Shown here: positions 37,637-47,079 of the stretch, in pieces
Layout of the letters: every line of letters starts with the position of its first letter
Position numbering within the stretch: position 1 is the first letter of the stretch
From: DASTBU01 sp035711845
Lineage (GTDB): Bacteria; Acidobacteriota; Vicinamibacteria; Vicinamibacterales; 2-12-FULL-66-21
Direction of reading: 5' to 3'
Assembly (NCBI GenBank): GCA_035711845.1
Contig: DASTBU010000059.1
Coordinates: 124,001 to 188,000, forward strand
DNA length: 64,000 bases
Position numbers and translations under genes: made by a program
The notes under the pieces: model-generated
What the model saw: only the letters and a program-made list of their open reading frames with translations
Database searches by the model: none
What the model was told of the DNA's origin: nothing

Positions 37637-39019
37637 GTGAAGCGGGCGATTCTTGCCGCGGCTCTCCTGATTGGGAGCCTGGCTGTCGCGTACGGTTATG
37701 TCGTGACGCGCCGGGAGGCCAACTACAGCGAGCTGCTGGCGCGCGGAGATGCGGCGGCCGCCGCGGGCGACTTCGTGGCCGGTATCGAAGCGTTCAGCGG
37801 CGCCATTGCGCTGAAGCCGGCCTCCATGGCGGCGCATCTCAAACGCGGCGAGGCGTACTGGCGTCGCGGGGAGCTCGATTCCGCCATGCGGGATCTGCGA
37901 CGCGCGACCGACCTCGATCCGCTCGCGCCGCGCCTGCGCGAGTTGCTCGGCGACGTCAGCTACGCGATGGGCCGCTACTCGCGCGCCGCAGAGCGGTACC
38001 GTGAGTACATCGCGCTCGACGACAGCTCGCAGCGGCTGTTCTACAAGCTCGGGCTGTCCCAGTATCGAGCCGGCCAGCCCTCGGCGTGCATCACGGCGCT
38101 CGAGTCGGCGCTCGAGCTCCGAAACGAGTCGGCGGAGGCACACTATCTGATGGGGCTGTGCCTGCAGGACGCGCGGAAGCCGAAGGACGCCATCGCATCG
38201 CTCGAGCGATCCGTGGCACTGGCACCGGCGATGCTCCAGGCGCGCCAGGAGCTCGCCGACGCCTACGGCCGGCTGGGGCGCAGCGACAACCGGATCGCGC
38301 AGCTCGAGGCCCTGCTCGCGCTCGATCCCGGGCCGGCGCGGGAGCTCGCCCTGGGGCTTGGGCACGCGGATGCCGGCGATTCGGAGAGCGCCGTGCAGGT
38401 GCTCAGTCGCGCGGCGCGGCGATATCCCACCTACCGCCAGACCTATGCCGCGCTTGGACGCGTCTGGCTGGAGATCGCACAGGCCACCGAGGACCCGGTC
38501 GCCCTCAACAAGGCGCTCGAGGCGCTCCAGAACGCCACCGACACGGAGGACAATGGCGAGGCTCTCGCGCTCGCCGGCCGCGCCCTGCTGCTCGCCTCCG
38601 ACCCGACGGCCGCCGAGCGCACGCTGCAACGGGCCACGGAAAAGCTTCCGGTCGAGCCGACGACATTCTTTTATCTCGCGGAAGCCGCCGAGCGGCTCGG
38701 CCACCTCGACGTCGCGCGGGAAGCGCTGCTCGATTACGACGCGCTGGTCGGCGTGTCGTCCGTTCGGCGCCGCGGCGTTCGCCTCTGCATGAAGATCGCA
38801 GAGCTGTCGATGCGGCTGGACGATCCGGCGGCTGCCATCGCATGGTACGACCGCGCGGCATCCGCCGCCCCGGGAGATGCCACCGTGTTGGTGGCCCTGG
38901 CCGGAGCGGAATATCGCACCGGTAACCTCGCAGCGGCGAAGGCGACGCTGCAGAAAGCCCTCTCGATCGATCCCGCTCACGCCGGCGCCCGTGCCCTGCA
39001 GCGCAAGCTCCACCGATAA
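37637..39019 (+). CDS. Membrane-anchored TPR protein
   Basis: A 460-residue protein with an N-terminal hydrophobic anchor or signal (about residues 4-22) and about ten tetratricopeptide units covering the rest (for example GDAAAAAGDFVAGIEAFSGA, then GEAYWRRGELDSAMRDLRRA and the last GAEYRTGNLAAAKATLQKAL). TPR proteins are assembly scaffolds. No specific partner is indicated by its neighbours. The GTG start directly follows the -10 box. Confidence 0.85.
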   Translation: MKRAILAAALLIGSLAVAYGYVVTRREANYSELLARGDAAAAAGDFVAGIEAFSGAIALKPASMAAHLKRGEAYWRRGELDSAMRDLRRATDLDPLAPRLRELLGDVSYAMGRYSRAAERYREYIALDDSSQRLFYKLGLSQYRAGQPSACITALESALELRNESAEAHYLMGLCLQDARKPKDAIASLERSVALAPAMLQARQELADAYGRLGRSDNRIAQLEALLALDPGPARELALGLGHADAGDSESAVQVLSRAARRYPTYRQTYAALGRVWLEIAQATEDPVALNKALEALQNATDTEDNGEALALAGRALLLASDPTAAERTLQRATEKLPVEPTTFFYLAEAAERLGHLDVAREALLDYDALVGVSSVRRRGVRLCMKIAELSMRLDDPAAAIAWYDRAASAAPGDATVLVALAGAEYRTGNLAAAKATLQKALSIDPAHAGARALQRKLHR

Positions 39020-39025
39020 CGGCCA

Positions 39026-39078
39026 CTGGAAGTTTGAAGTTGGAAGGGTGGAAGCTGGTAGCTGGTAGCTGGTAGCTC
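39026..39078. repeat. GGAAG / TAGCTGG array between convergent genes
   Basis: TGGAAGTTTGAAG units are followed by three TAGCTGG units, between the ends of the TPR gene and dppC. Confidence 0.65.
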
Positions 39079-39088
39079 GTATATCCCC

Positions 39089-39883
39089 TCACTTCGCCAT
39101 CTTGGGGTCAACTCGATCCCGCAGCCCATCGCCCAGAAAGTTCAGCCCGAGTACGAGCAGCGCAATCGCGAGGCCGGGGAAAATCGTGAGGTGCGGAGCG
39201 TCGAAGAGGTGCGACCGCCCCGCATCCAGCATGGTCCCCCAGCTCGGTGTGGGGGGCTGGACGCCAAGGCCGAGGAAACTGAGGGCAGCCTCGGCGATGA
39301 TCGCGCCGGCCATGCCGAGTGTGGCCTGCACGACAACGGCTGGCATCGCGGTCGGGAGGATGTGGCGGAGGATAATCCGTCCAGAGCCGGCACCGAGCGC
39401 ACGTGCGGCCTGCACGAAGTCGAACTCGCGGGCTCTCAGCGCCTGGCCACGCACAAGCCGGGCGTAACCCACCCACCCGATCACCGACAACGCGAGGACC
39501 ACGTTCCTGAGGCTCGGGCCGAGCACGGCCACGAGCGCGATCGCCAGCAGGATCCCAGGGAACGCCATCAGCACGTCGATTACCCTGCTGATCAGATCGT
39601 CCACCCGTCCGCCGAAGTAACCTGCAATGGATCCCATCAGCATCCCGATCGTGGACGAGACGGACACCACTGCGAGGCCGACCAGGAGGGAGATGCGTGC
39701 GCCGGCAAGAAGCCGCGCGAGGATGTCCCGACCGAGCTCGTCGAGCCCCAGCGGGTGCGAGAGGCTCGGCCCTTCGAGCCGGCGCGCCAGCTCCTGCGAT
39801 GCGGGATCGTACGGGGTGAGCGTCGGACCCAGCAGCGCGGCGCCGATGGCGATCAGAACGATGACGAGGCCGACTCGGATCAT
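39089..39883 (-). CDS. Peptide/nickel-type ABC transporter permease, DppC-like
   Basis: A 264-residue inner-membrane permease with six predicted helices and the permease loop RALGAGSGRIILRHILP (the EAA-type motif that contacts the ATPase). The DppC-type start has an oppC_N helix and a SHPLGLDELGRDIL segment. The ATG at 39883 overlaps the dppB stop by one base. The substrate cannot be read from permeases alone; dipeptides, oligopeptides and nickel are all possible for the family. Confidence 0.9.
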   Translation of the reverse strand: MIRVGLVIVLIAIGAALLGPTLTPYDPASQELARRLEGPSLSHPLGLDELGRDILARLLAGARISLLVGLAVVSVSSTIGMLMGSIAGYFGGRVDDLISRVIDVLMAFPGILLAIALVAVLGPSLRNVVLALSVIGWVGYARLVRGQALRAREFDFVQAARALGAGSGRIILRHILPTAMPAVVVQATLGMAGAIIAEAALSFLGLGVQPPTPSWGTMLDAGRSHLFDAPHLTIFPGLAIALLVLGLNFLGDGLRDRVDPKMAK

Positions 39884-40803
39884 CAGTCGTAACGAATCCG
39901 TGGATCGAGCAGTCCGTAGGTGATGTCGGTCAAAAGGTTCATCATGACGTAGGTGAACGAGATGAACAGGATGCACCCCTGGACGAGCGGATAATCCCTG
40001 AAGTTGATCGCCTGGATGAGCAGTCGGCCGACTCCCGGCCAGGCGAAGATGGTTTCGGTGATGATCGTGCCGGTCAGGACCGCGCCGAACTGCAGGCCGA
40101 CAATGGTGACGACCGGGATCAGGCTGTTGCGGAAGGCATGGCGCACGATCGCACGCAGCCGGGAGAGCCCGCGGGCCCGCGCGGCGAGCACGTACAGCTC
40201 CCGCAGCTCCTCGAGCAGGCTGGCGCGCGTCATCCGCGCGAGGATGGCAGCCAGCGCCGCGCCGAGCGTAACCGCCGGCAGCACGAGGTGCGCGAGGCTC
40301 CCTGTCCCCGCCACCGGCAGCCAGCCCAGGTGCACAGCGAAGAGGATCGCCAGCAGCGGTCCCAGCCAGAAGTTCGGCATCGAGATGCCGATCAGGGAGA
40401 GCGTCATCGCCGCATGATCGATCGCTGTCCCTCTGAACACCGCCGCCACCATGCCGAGCGGGATCGCGATGAGCATCGCCACGAACATCGCCGCGAACGC
40501 CAGCTGGAACGTCCGGAAGAGCCTGTCGCGGATTTCGTGGGCGACGGGCGTGCCGTACCTGAACGAAGATCCGAGATCACCTCGAACGAGCCCCGTCAGG
40601 AAGGCTTGGTACTGCACCAGCAACGGCCGGTTCAGCCCGAGCGCCTCCCGCAGCGCCACGACCTCCTCCTGGGATGCCCCTTCTCCGAGCATCGACTGAG
40701 CCGGATCGCCGGGCACGAGGTGGATCAACGCAAACACAAGCGTCGCAACGCCGAGGAGTACGGGGAGCGTCAACAGGAGCCGGCGGACGAGATAGCGAAG
40801 CAT
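39883..40803 (-). CDS. Peptide/nickel-type ABC transporter permease, DppB-like
   Basis: A 306-residue permease with the DppB start RYLVRRLLLTLPVLLGVATL, the LVPGDPAQSMLG segment and the EAA loop RARGLSRLRAIVRHAFRN. It forms a heterodimer with the next gene product. No solute-binding protein or ATPase gene is adjacent, which is unusual because such transporters normally lie in five-gene operons. Confidence 0.92.
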   Translation of the reverse strand: MLRYLVRRLLLTLPVLLGVATLVFALIHLVPGDPAQSMLGEGASQEEVVALREALGLNRPLLVQYQAFLTGLVRGDLGSSFRYGTPVAHEIRDRLFRTFQLAFAAMFVAMLIAIPLGMVAAVFRGTAIDHAAMTLSLIGISMPNFWLGPLLAILFAVHLGWLPVAGTGSLAHLVLPAVTLGAALAAILARMTRASLLEELRELYVLAARARGLSRLRAIVRHAFRNSLIPVVTIVGLQFGAVLTGTIITETIFAWPGVGRLLIQAINFRDYPLVQGCILFISFTYVMMNLLTDITYGLLDPRIRYD

Positions 40804-40842
40804 GCGGGTTGCAGCAGAGGATACTACGGCCGCCCGCCGCCT

Positions 40843-40890
40843 CCCTTCAGCCTTCAGCCTTCAGCCTTCAGCCTTCAGCCTTCAGCCTTT
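40843..40890. repeat. CCTTCAG tandem array overlapping the end of the sigma-54 activator gene
   Basis: Six near-perfect CCTTCAG units. Read on the minus strand (GGCTGAA) they supply the last codons and the TGA stop of the upstream activator gene. Confidence 0.8.
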
Positions 40891-43800
40891 CCTCCTCCAT
40901 TCCCAGCCGCTTCATCATTTTCGCGAGCCCCTGACGAGTGACGCCGAGTGCGCGCGCAGCCTTCGCGCGCTGGCCGGCGGCGCGCGCCAGTTCGGCGACG
41001 ATGAAGCGGCGCTCGAATTCCTCTCGAGCGGCGCCGAAGGTCGTGGCCGCGGAGGCAGCCGTGCGCGCCACGTGCGCGGGGAGCAGCGACACCGGGACTC
41101 GTCCGCGTCTGGGCGCGTGCACGGCGAGAGAGGCGATCACGTTCTGCAGCTGGCGGACGTTGCCCGGCCAGTCGTATCGCGCGAGCGCCTGGACCGTTTC
41201 AGGGGTGAGCCACGCCCGCGAGTCGACGCGGCGCGCCGCCTCCTCCCAGAAGTGCGCCACGAGCAAGGGAATATCGACGGCACGCTCGCGGAGGGGCGGG
41301 ACGGCGATTCGCACGACGTCGAGCCGGAACCGAAGGTCGGCGCGAAACCGGCCGACGCCGACGTCGTCTTCGAGGCATCGGTTCGTTGCCGCAATCACCC
41401 TGGCATCGACTCGCCGGGCGAAGTTCTCGCCGACACGGCGGACCTCGCCATCCTGCAGAACCCGGAGGAGCTTCGCCTGGGCTCTCGGCGAGAGCTCGCC
41501 CACCTCGTCGAGGAACAAGGTCCCGCCGTCGGCCTCCTCGAAGAGGCCGGCCCGCTCGCCCACGGCGCCGGTGAACGCGCCCCGAGCGTGGCCGAACAGC
41601 TCGGCCTCGAGCAGATCCTCCGACAACGCGGCGCAGTTGACCGCGCAGAGGCGGCGATCGCGGCGCGGGCTCAGGCGGTGGACGGCGCGCGCGACGAGCT
41701 CCTTGCCGCTGCCGCTCTCGCCTTCGATCAGCACCGGAAATGGCGCTCTCGCGGCACGGGTGATTGCCTCGCGAAGCGAGAGGGTCTGTGGACTGGCGCC
41801 GATCAGTTCGCGCCACGCCGGCTCGGTGTCGAGCGCCGCCGGGCGCTCGAGCATGGCGCGGACGGCTGGCGCCATGGCGAGAGCGCCCGTGCGGAGGAGC
41901 GCCGAAGCGCTCGCTCGATCCACGGCTGCCGTCGGCGTCCACCGGCAGGCCAATACCGCGATCGTCTGGCCTCCGCAGCCGACGTGCTGTGCGGCCTCGA
42001 GCGGTGCTTCGCTCGAAAAGACCGCGTCCGATCCCGCATAGGCGAGCGCGCGCTCCACCAAACGCAGATCTCCCGCCCAGGGCCTGCCCGCACGGCCGAG
42101 GAGCCGGCGATCGGGCCCTGCGGCAACGACGAGCACTGCCGCGGCCCGGAGCCTCTCGCACAAGGTTTTTGCCACTGCTGTGACTCCGGCCCCATCGTTC
42201 GGCGCACTATAGGCGAGCTCGAGGAGCTCCTGAAGTTGTTCGATGGCCGAGGACGGCAGCTCACCGCCGTGCACGCGCGGTGATTGGAGCTGGCGTCGAG
42301 GATCGTCTTCCAGCTGCCGGAGGAGCAGCGGCGGGAGGGAGCGGCGCGCCAGGTTTCCGCAAAGTTGTGCGGATGCGCCGGGGGTACTCGAGTGCCGATC
42401 GCCGAGCCACGCCAGGATCGTCCGGAGTCGAAGCGCCTGAAGCGGTGTGTGCGCTGCACTCGCGGCCGCGAGCCCCTGCCGGATGGACGCGCGCGCATGG
42501 CGGTCGTCTCCAAGGGCCGCCTGTGCGAAGGCCATGGCCCGGGCGGCAGCCGCAACCAGGCGCGGCTCTCGATCGTCGACCTCAGCGAGCGCTTCGCCCG
42601 CGCACCGTACCGCCGCGCGCAAGTCTCCCTGGGCCACGCTGATCCGCGTGGACAGGGCGAGGCCCTCTGCACGACAGGGTGATTCGCGATCGAGTACCGG
42701 CTCGAGCACGATGGCTGCTTCGTCCGCACGGAGACTCCAGTAGAGACAGCGCCCGAGTGCGAGCCGCGCGCGATGCTCCAGCCCGATGTCGCGCAGCAAA
42801 TCCGCAGCCGTCAACGCTCCGCGAAGGGCGGCTTCGGCCTCGGCAAAGCGGCATTGGTCGGTCCAGGCGACGCCGGTCGCGATCGATCCCCGGATCTCCT
42901 GGATCTTGTCGCCCGCGAGCGTCCGGCAGCGCGCGAAGTGCTCGAGCGCGTCGTCGGTGCGGCCACGATCGCGCAGAATCCAGCCAAGCTGCTCGGCGCA
43001 CTGCGAAGCCACGAGGCGTTCGCCCCGACGCTCCAGAACTCTGGTCGCGCGTGTCAGGAGCCGAATTGCGGAGGCATGACGCCCGCGTGCGGCCAGGCGT
43101 GCGGCCCGGTGTCCTGCGGAGAGAATCGAGCGAGACGGGGGACGGCTGCCGTGCAGGGGTGAATCGGCGTCGTCGATGGAGGTGGTGTCTGGAGCACCAG
43201 GCCGATTCGGAACGGACCGTGAACGCGTCACGTAGGCAGTCGCGCTCTCGTGGACGACGACCGAAGCGGGCTGGTGCTCGGGAAACGGGCTCGCGCCGAG
43301 CTGCAACAGGAACTGTCCCGGATTGCCCTCCGCACTGCGGGCGGCCGCAACCACGCTGGAGCGGTCCGGGCCGCAGTCGGGATCCAGGTAGACCATCGAG
43401 ATCATTGCCGTTACTCCCATCGGTTCGAGACGTAAGGTCTCAGCTGCTGCGGCCGGCGCGCGACTGAAGCGAACCAGGACGTGCCTGCGGGCGCTCTGGA
43501 GCCCGAGCGTCGCGGCCAGTGCAGCCGCGGTCTGCTCGACATCGCGAGGCGTGTCGGGATCGAGCAGCACACACACGTGACGCTCGCCGAGCCGCCGGAC
43601 GATCTGCGGCGCGCTCGCAATCAAGCTCGCGGCGACCGGGATGTAGCCCTGAAGCCGCGCACTGCGTGCCACGTGCGCCCGGAGCGTTCGAAGCCCCGAC
43701 CCGTGCTGCCCCAACACGGTCAGCGCCACGACTCCACCCGGCGCGACATCCGCGAGGACCTCGTCGAGCGTTTCGATCGCACGCCGCGGCTGAAGCATGA

Positions 43801-44182
43801 TGCCGAGCGGCCGCCGTCGCGGCGCTCCGCGAGCTGCGCAGATCTGCCGGAGGGCGAGGGCAGCCACGTCGCGACTCAGATGCAGGGCGTTCGCTTCGAG
43901 GAAGCGGACGAGGTGCCTCAGAATGCCCGCGCCGCGCGCGGGCACCGGTGGAGCCACGCAATAGGCCTCGAATGTTCTGCCGGCGTCGGCGAAGCCGTAG
44001 TCCACGAGCTGATTCAGCAGCGGATGCCGCATGCGTGCGAGCGTTGCACACCAGTCGCTCCACACGAGGCGGTCGATTTCCGAGCCGGCCTCCGCCCTCC
44101 TGAGACGAACGGCGGCTCCGCTGGCCAGATCGATCCACGTCGTGCCCCACGGCAGGAAACGATCGGCGAGCAGTTCCGACAT
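40868..44182 (-). CDS. Sigma-54-dependent activator with degenerate kinase-like, TPR and AAA+ domains
   Basis: A 1,104-residue regulator. Residues about 1-110 resemble a worn-out protein kinase lobe (WSDWCATLARMRHPLLNQLV, DYGF) with no catalytic motifs. About 130-290 resembles a degenerate P-loop ATPase (VLGQHGSGLRTL lacks the Walker lysine). About 350-610 is a TPR-like helical array, and about 620-780 is GAF-like. About 785-1020 is an intact sigma-54 AAA+ domain with GESGSGKELVAR, the sigma-54 contact motif GAFTGA and FLDEVGELS. The C-terminus is a Fis-type helix-turn-helix (AKAARALGVTRQGLAKMMKR). It should activate sigma-54 promoters in response to a signal sensed by the N-terminal half. 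Confidence 0.9.
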   Translation of the reverse strand: MSELLADRFLPWGTTWIDLASGAAVRLRRAEAGSEIDRLVWSDWCATLARMRHPLLNQLVDYGFADAGRTFEAYCVAPPVPARGAGILRHLVRFLEANALHLSRDVAALALRQICAARGAPRRRPLGIMLQPRRAIETLDEVLADVAPGGVVALTVLGQHGSGLRTLRAHVARSARLQGYIPVAASLIASAPQIVRRLGERHVCVLLDPDTPRDVEQTAAALAATLGLQSARRHVLVRFSRAPAAAAETLRLEPMGVTAMISMVYLDPDCGPDRSSVVAAARSAEGNPGQFLLQLGASPFPEHQPASVVVHESATAYVTRSRSVPNRPGAPDTTSIDDADSPLHGSRPPSRSILSAGHRAARLAARGRHASAIRLLTRATRVLERRGERLVASQCAEQLGWILRDRGRTDDALEHFARCRTLAGDKIQEIRGSIATGVAWTDQCRFAEAEAALRGALTAADLLRDIGLEHRARLALGRCLYWSLRADEAAIVLEPVLDRESPCRAEGLALSTRISVAQGDLRAAVRCAGEALAEVDDREPRLVAAAARAMAFAQAALGDDRHARASIRQGLAAASAAHTPLQALRLRTILAWLGDRHSSTPGASAQLCGNLARRSLPPLLLRQLEDDPRRQLQSPRVHGGELPSSAIEQLQELLELAYSAPNDGAGVTAVAKTLCERLRAAAVLVVAAGPDRRLLGRAGRPWAGDLRLVERALAYAGSDAVFSSEAPLEAAQHVGCGGQTIAVLACRWTPTAAVDRASASALLRTGALAMAPAVRAMLERPAALDTEPAWRELIGASPQTLSLREAITRAARAPFPVLIEGESGSGKELVARAVHRLSPRRDRRLCAVNCAALSEDLLEAELFGHARGAFTGAVGERAGLFEEADGGTLFLDEVGELSPRAQAKLLRVLQDGEVRRVGENFARRVDARVIAATNRCLEDDVGVGRFRADLRFRLDVVRIAVPPLRERAVDIPLLVAHFWEEAARRVDSRAWLTPETVQALARYDWPGNVRQLQNVIASLAVHAPRRGRVPVSLLPAHVARTAASAATTFGAAREEFERRFIVAELARAAGQRAKAARALGVTRQGLAKMMKRLGMEEERLKAEG

Positions 44183-44356
44183 CGCTCTCTCGCGATCGCG
44201 CCGTGCAAGATGACCGCCCGGCGCGCGGCCTCAGGATTTCCGAAGAAAATCACGGGGGCGCTTCCCTCCTGCTGCAGAAACTTCGCCCCCCCTGCCGCTG
44301 GCACGGTGCGTTTTCTCACCCTCTACCCTGCCACCCATCACAAGGACATTCTTGGA

Positions 44357-44405
44357 CTGAACCCTGAACCCTGAACCTCCTGAGCCCCTGAACCCCTGAA
44401 CCTCG
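44357..44405. repeat. CTGAACC array upstream of aroC
   Basis: Five or six CTGAACCC-like units end 3 bp before the -10 box of aroC, in the divergent gap between aroC and the sigma-54 activator gene. The rest of the gap shows no gene. Confidence 0.7.
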
Positions 44406-44407
44406 TA

Positions 44408-44413
44408 TACAAT
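44408..44413 (+). promoter_or_regulatory. -10 box of aroC
   Basis: TACAAT, then 10 nt, then the ATG at 44424. No Shine-Dalgarno sequence is visible in the gap. Confidence 0.5.
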
Positions 44414-44423
44414 TTCTGCCTCC

Positions 44424-45629
44424 ATGGTGCGTTTTCTCACCGCCGGCGAGTCGCACGGCCGCGCGCTCGTCGTGATCCTCGAAGGCATTCCCGCGGGGCT
44501 TCCGATCGATCTCGACGTCATCACTCGCGACCTCCGGCGCCGTCAGGGCGGATACGGACGCGGGCGCCGCATGGCGATCGAGTCGGACCGGGCCGAGGTC
44601 CTCTCCGGCGTCCGTGGTGGCGAAACGATTGGCGGGCCGATTGCGATGCTCATCGAGAATCGTGACTGGCCGAACTGGCAGCAGACCATGCACGTTTCCC
44701 GCGATGTGCCGGCGGAGGCGACCGGAGCGCGACGGCCGCCGGTGACACGCCCGCGGCCCGGCCACGCCGATCTCGCGGGCCTCGCCAAGTACGACCGCCG
44801 TGACATCCGGGACGTGCTCGAGCGCGCGAGCGCGCGGGAGACCGCCGCACGCGTGGCCGCCGGCGCCGTTGCGCGGCAGTTGTTGTCAGCAGTGGCCGCT
44901 GTCCGCATCGCCAGCCATGTGTTTGCCCTGGGGCCTGTGAGGCTGCCCGAACACCTGACGGTGGCGTTCGAGGCCGCCGCCGCGCTGCCGGAGGACTCGC
45001 CGCTCCGCTGCGTCGATCTGCAGGTCGAGCGGCGGATGATCGAAGAGGTCGATCGCGCCAGGGAGGCAGGCGACACGATCGGCGGCGCATTCGAGATCAT
45101 TGCGAGCGGTGTTCCAGTCGGTTTGGGGAGTTACGTCCAGTGGGACAGGAAGCTCGACGGACGTCTCGCCCAGGCGTTGATGTCGATCCCCGCAATCAAG
45201 GCGGTTGGCATGGGGCTTGGCCCCGACGTCGCCGAGCGTCCCGGTTCGCTCGTTCACGACGAAATCGTTCGCGCTGCCACGGGCGCAAGTCCGACGGGTC
45301 TGGCCCGGCCGTCCAACAACGCCGGGGGGCTCGAGGGCGGGGTCACCAATGGCGAGCCGCTCCGGGTGTCGGCCTGGATGAAGCCAATTTCCACGCTGAT
45401 GAAGCCTCTCAGGTCCGTCGACCTGGAGACCATGGAAGCGGCCCCGGCGGCCATCGAGCGAAGCGACGTCTGCGCCGTGCCGGCCGCCGCGGTGGTCGGC
45501 GAAGCCATGGTGGCCATCGTCCTCGCCGACGCGCTCACCGAACGGTTTGGCGGCGACTCTGTAACCGCCATGGGGCGCGCGCTTGCCGCCAGCGACGCGG
45601 ATCTGCGCGCACGTTTTCAACCCCGATGA
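44424..45629 (+). CDS. aroC: Chorismate synthase
   Basis: Makes chorismate from 5-enolpyruvylshikimate 3-phosphate using reduced FMN; its product feeds the trp operon elsewhere in the window. The 401 residues include the N-terminal FLTAGESHG signature, RRQGGYGRGRRM, ARPSNNAGGLEGGVTNGEPL and a C-terminal DALTERFGGDS. It is placed with translation genes (def, fmt) rather than in the aromatic operon. ATGA overlap with def. Confidence 0.96.
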   Translation: MVRFLTAGESHGRALVVILEGIPAGLPIDLDVITRDLRRRQGGYGRGRRMAIESDRAEVLSGVRGGETIGGPIAMLIENRDWPNWQQTMHVSRDVPAEATGARRPPVTRPRPGHADLAGLAKYDRRDIRDVLERASARETAARVAAGAVARQLLSAVAAVRIASHVFALGPVRLPEHLTVAFEAAAALPEDSPLRCVDLQVERRMIEEVDRAREAGDTIGGAFEIIASGVPVGLGSYVQWDRKLDGRLAQALMSIPAIKAVGMGLGPDVAERPGSLVHDEIVRAATGASPTGLARPSNNAGGLEGGVTNGEPLRVSAWMKPISTLMKPLRSVDLETMEAAPAAIERSDVCAVPAAAVVGEAMVAIVLADALTERFGGDSVTAMGRALAASDADLRARFQPR

Positions 45630-46135
45630 TTCGGCCGATCCTCAAGTACAGCGACTCGCAGCTCCACCAGACGGCCCAGGACGTGACGACGTTCGACGAC
45701 AGCCTGCAGGTACTGATCGACGACATGATCGAAACGATGTATGCGGCGCCCGGCGTGGGGCTCGCGGCCACGCAGGTTGGTGTCCCGCTGCGGATCTTCG
45801 TGATCGACACGTCGGTTGGCCGGGATCCCAAGGGGCTGATCGTGATGGTGAACCCCACGGTCGTCGAACGCGAAGGGATGCAGCTCGAAGATGAGGGCTG
45901 TCTGAGCGTACCCGGCTTCAATGCAACGGTCGTGCGGCCGGCACGGGCAGTCGTGAGCGGCCTCGACCGTCACGGGGAGGCGCAGACGATCGAGGGAACC
46001 CAGCTGCTCGCCCGCGCATTCCAGCACGAGATGGATCATCTCGACGGGCTCGTGTTCGTCGATCGGCTGCGCGGCATCAAGCGGGATCTGATCGTGCGCC
46101 GGATTGCCAAGCTCAAGCGCTCGGGTAAATGGTGA
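45626..46135 (+). CDS. def: Peptide deformylase
   Basis: Removes the formyl group from nascent proteins. The 169 residues carry the three family motifs GVGLAATQVG, EGCLSVPG (metal Cys) and QHEMDHLDG (metal His pair and catalytic Glu). The ATG at 45626 overlaps the aroC stop. Adjacent to fmt, its functional partner. Confidence 0.96.
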   Translation: MIRPILKYSDSQLHQTAQDVTTFDDSLQVLIDDMIETMYAAPGVGLAATQVGVPLRIFVIDTSVGRDPKGLIVMVNPTVVEREGMQLEDEGCLSVPGFNATVVRPARAVVSGLDRHGEAQTIEGTQLLARAFQHEMDHLDGLVFVDRLRGIKRDLIVRRIAKLKRSGKW

Positions 46136-47079
46136 GCGCTCCGCTACGAATCATTTATTTCGGTACGCCGGAGTTTGCGATCCCGTCGCTGCGACGGCTG
46201 ATCGCGTCCGGCCATCACGTGGTGTCGGTAGTGTCGCAGCCGGATCGGCCGCGAGGCCGGGGCCATCACCTCGCGCCGACGCCGACCAAGGCGCTGGCGC
46301 AGGAGCACGGCCTCCCGGTGCTCCAGCCAGAGAAGGTCAGAGACGAGGCGTTTCTCGAGTCGATTCGCGCGCTGCGGCCCGACCTGGGCGTGGTGGCCGC
46401 CTACGGCAGGCTGCTGCCGGAATCGCTCCTGCAGATTCCGCGTCTGGGCATGATCAACGTGCACGCTTCCCTGCTGCCGCGGTGGCGCGGCGCGGCGCCG
46501 GTGCACCGTGCCGTGATCGCCGGCGACACCGACACAGGGGTGACGATCATGCGCGTCGTCAAAGAACTGGATGCGGGCCCGATGTTCGCGTCGCTGAGAC
46601 GGCCCATTGGTCCCGAGGAAACGAGCCCTGAGGTGGAACGCGCGCTCGCAGAACTCGGCGCCGCGCTGCTCGTCGACGTGGTCGACCGGATGGCCGATGG
46701 CCGCGCCACCGAAATGCCGCAGGACGAGCGCCGGGTCACGCTCGCGCCGAAGATTACCCGGGACGAAGGCATGCTCGACTGGAACCTGCCTGCGGTCCGG
46801 ATTCACAACCTGGTTCGGGGATTGCAGCCCTGGCCGCTGGTCTCCTCGCGAATCTCCGGCGGTCGGACGCTCCTGCACCGGACCGCGGTCCTCGAGGAGC
46901 GCACGACGGCCTCCGCAGGCACCGTCGTTCGCGCCGAAGGGGATCGCCTGGATGTCGCAACCGGCGGTGGCGGCGTTCTGAGGCTCGTGGCGGTGCAGCC
47001 CGAGGGCCGGCGGGTCATGTCCGCTCGCGAGTTCCTCGCGGGACACAGGATCGCTCCAGGTCTGACGCTCGACTCCTGA
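46129..47079 (+). CDS. fmt: Methionyl-tRNA formyltransferase
   Basis: Formylates initiator Met-tRNA. The 316 residues show IIYFGTPEFAIPSL at the start and the folate/catalytic INVHASLLPRWRGAAPVHRA with Asn-His, then GDTDTGVTIM, followed by the C-terminal tRNA-binding OB-like domain. Overlaps def by 7 nt and rsmB by 1 nt. Confidence 0.96.
   Translation: MVSAPLRIIYFGTPEFAIPSLRRLIASGHHVVSVVSQPDRPRGRGHHLAPTPTKALAQEHGLPVLQPEKVRDEAFLESIRALRPDLGVVAAYGRLLPESLLQIPRLGMINVHASLLPRWRGAAPVHRAVIAGDTDTGVTIMRVVKELDAGPMFASLRRPIGPEETSPEVERALAELGAALLVDVVDRMADGRATEMPQDERRVTLAPKITRDEGMLDWNLPAVRIHNLVRGLQPWPLVSSRISGGRTLLHRTAVLEERTTASAGTVVRAEGDRLDVATGGGGVLRLVAVQPEGRRVMSAREFLAGHRIAPGLTLDS

Noticed and set aside
37165..38004. 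Open frames through the GGTCC/GGACC array
   Set aside because: Translations are GTQGLGTQGP-type low complexity produced by the repeat; the TPR gene starts independently at 37637.
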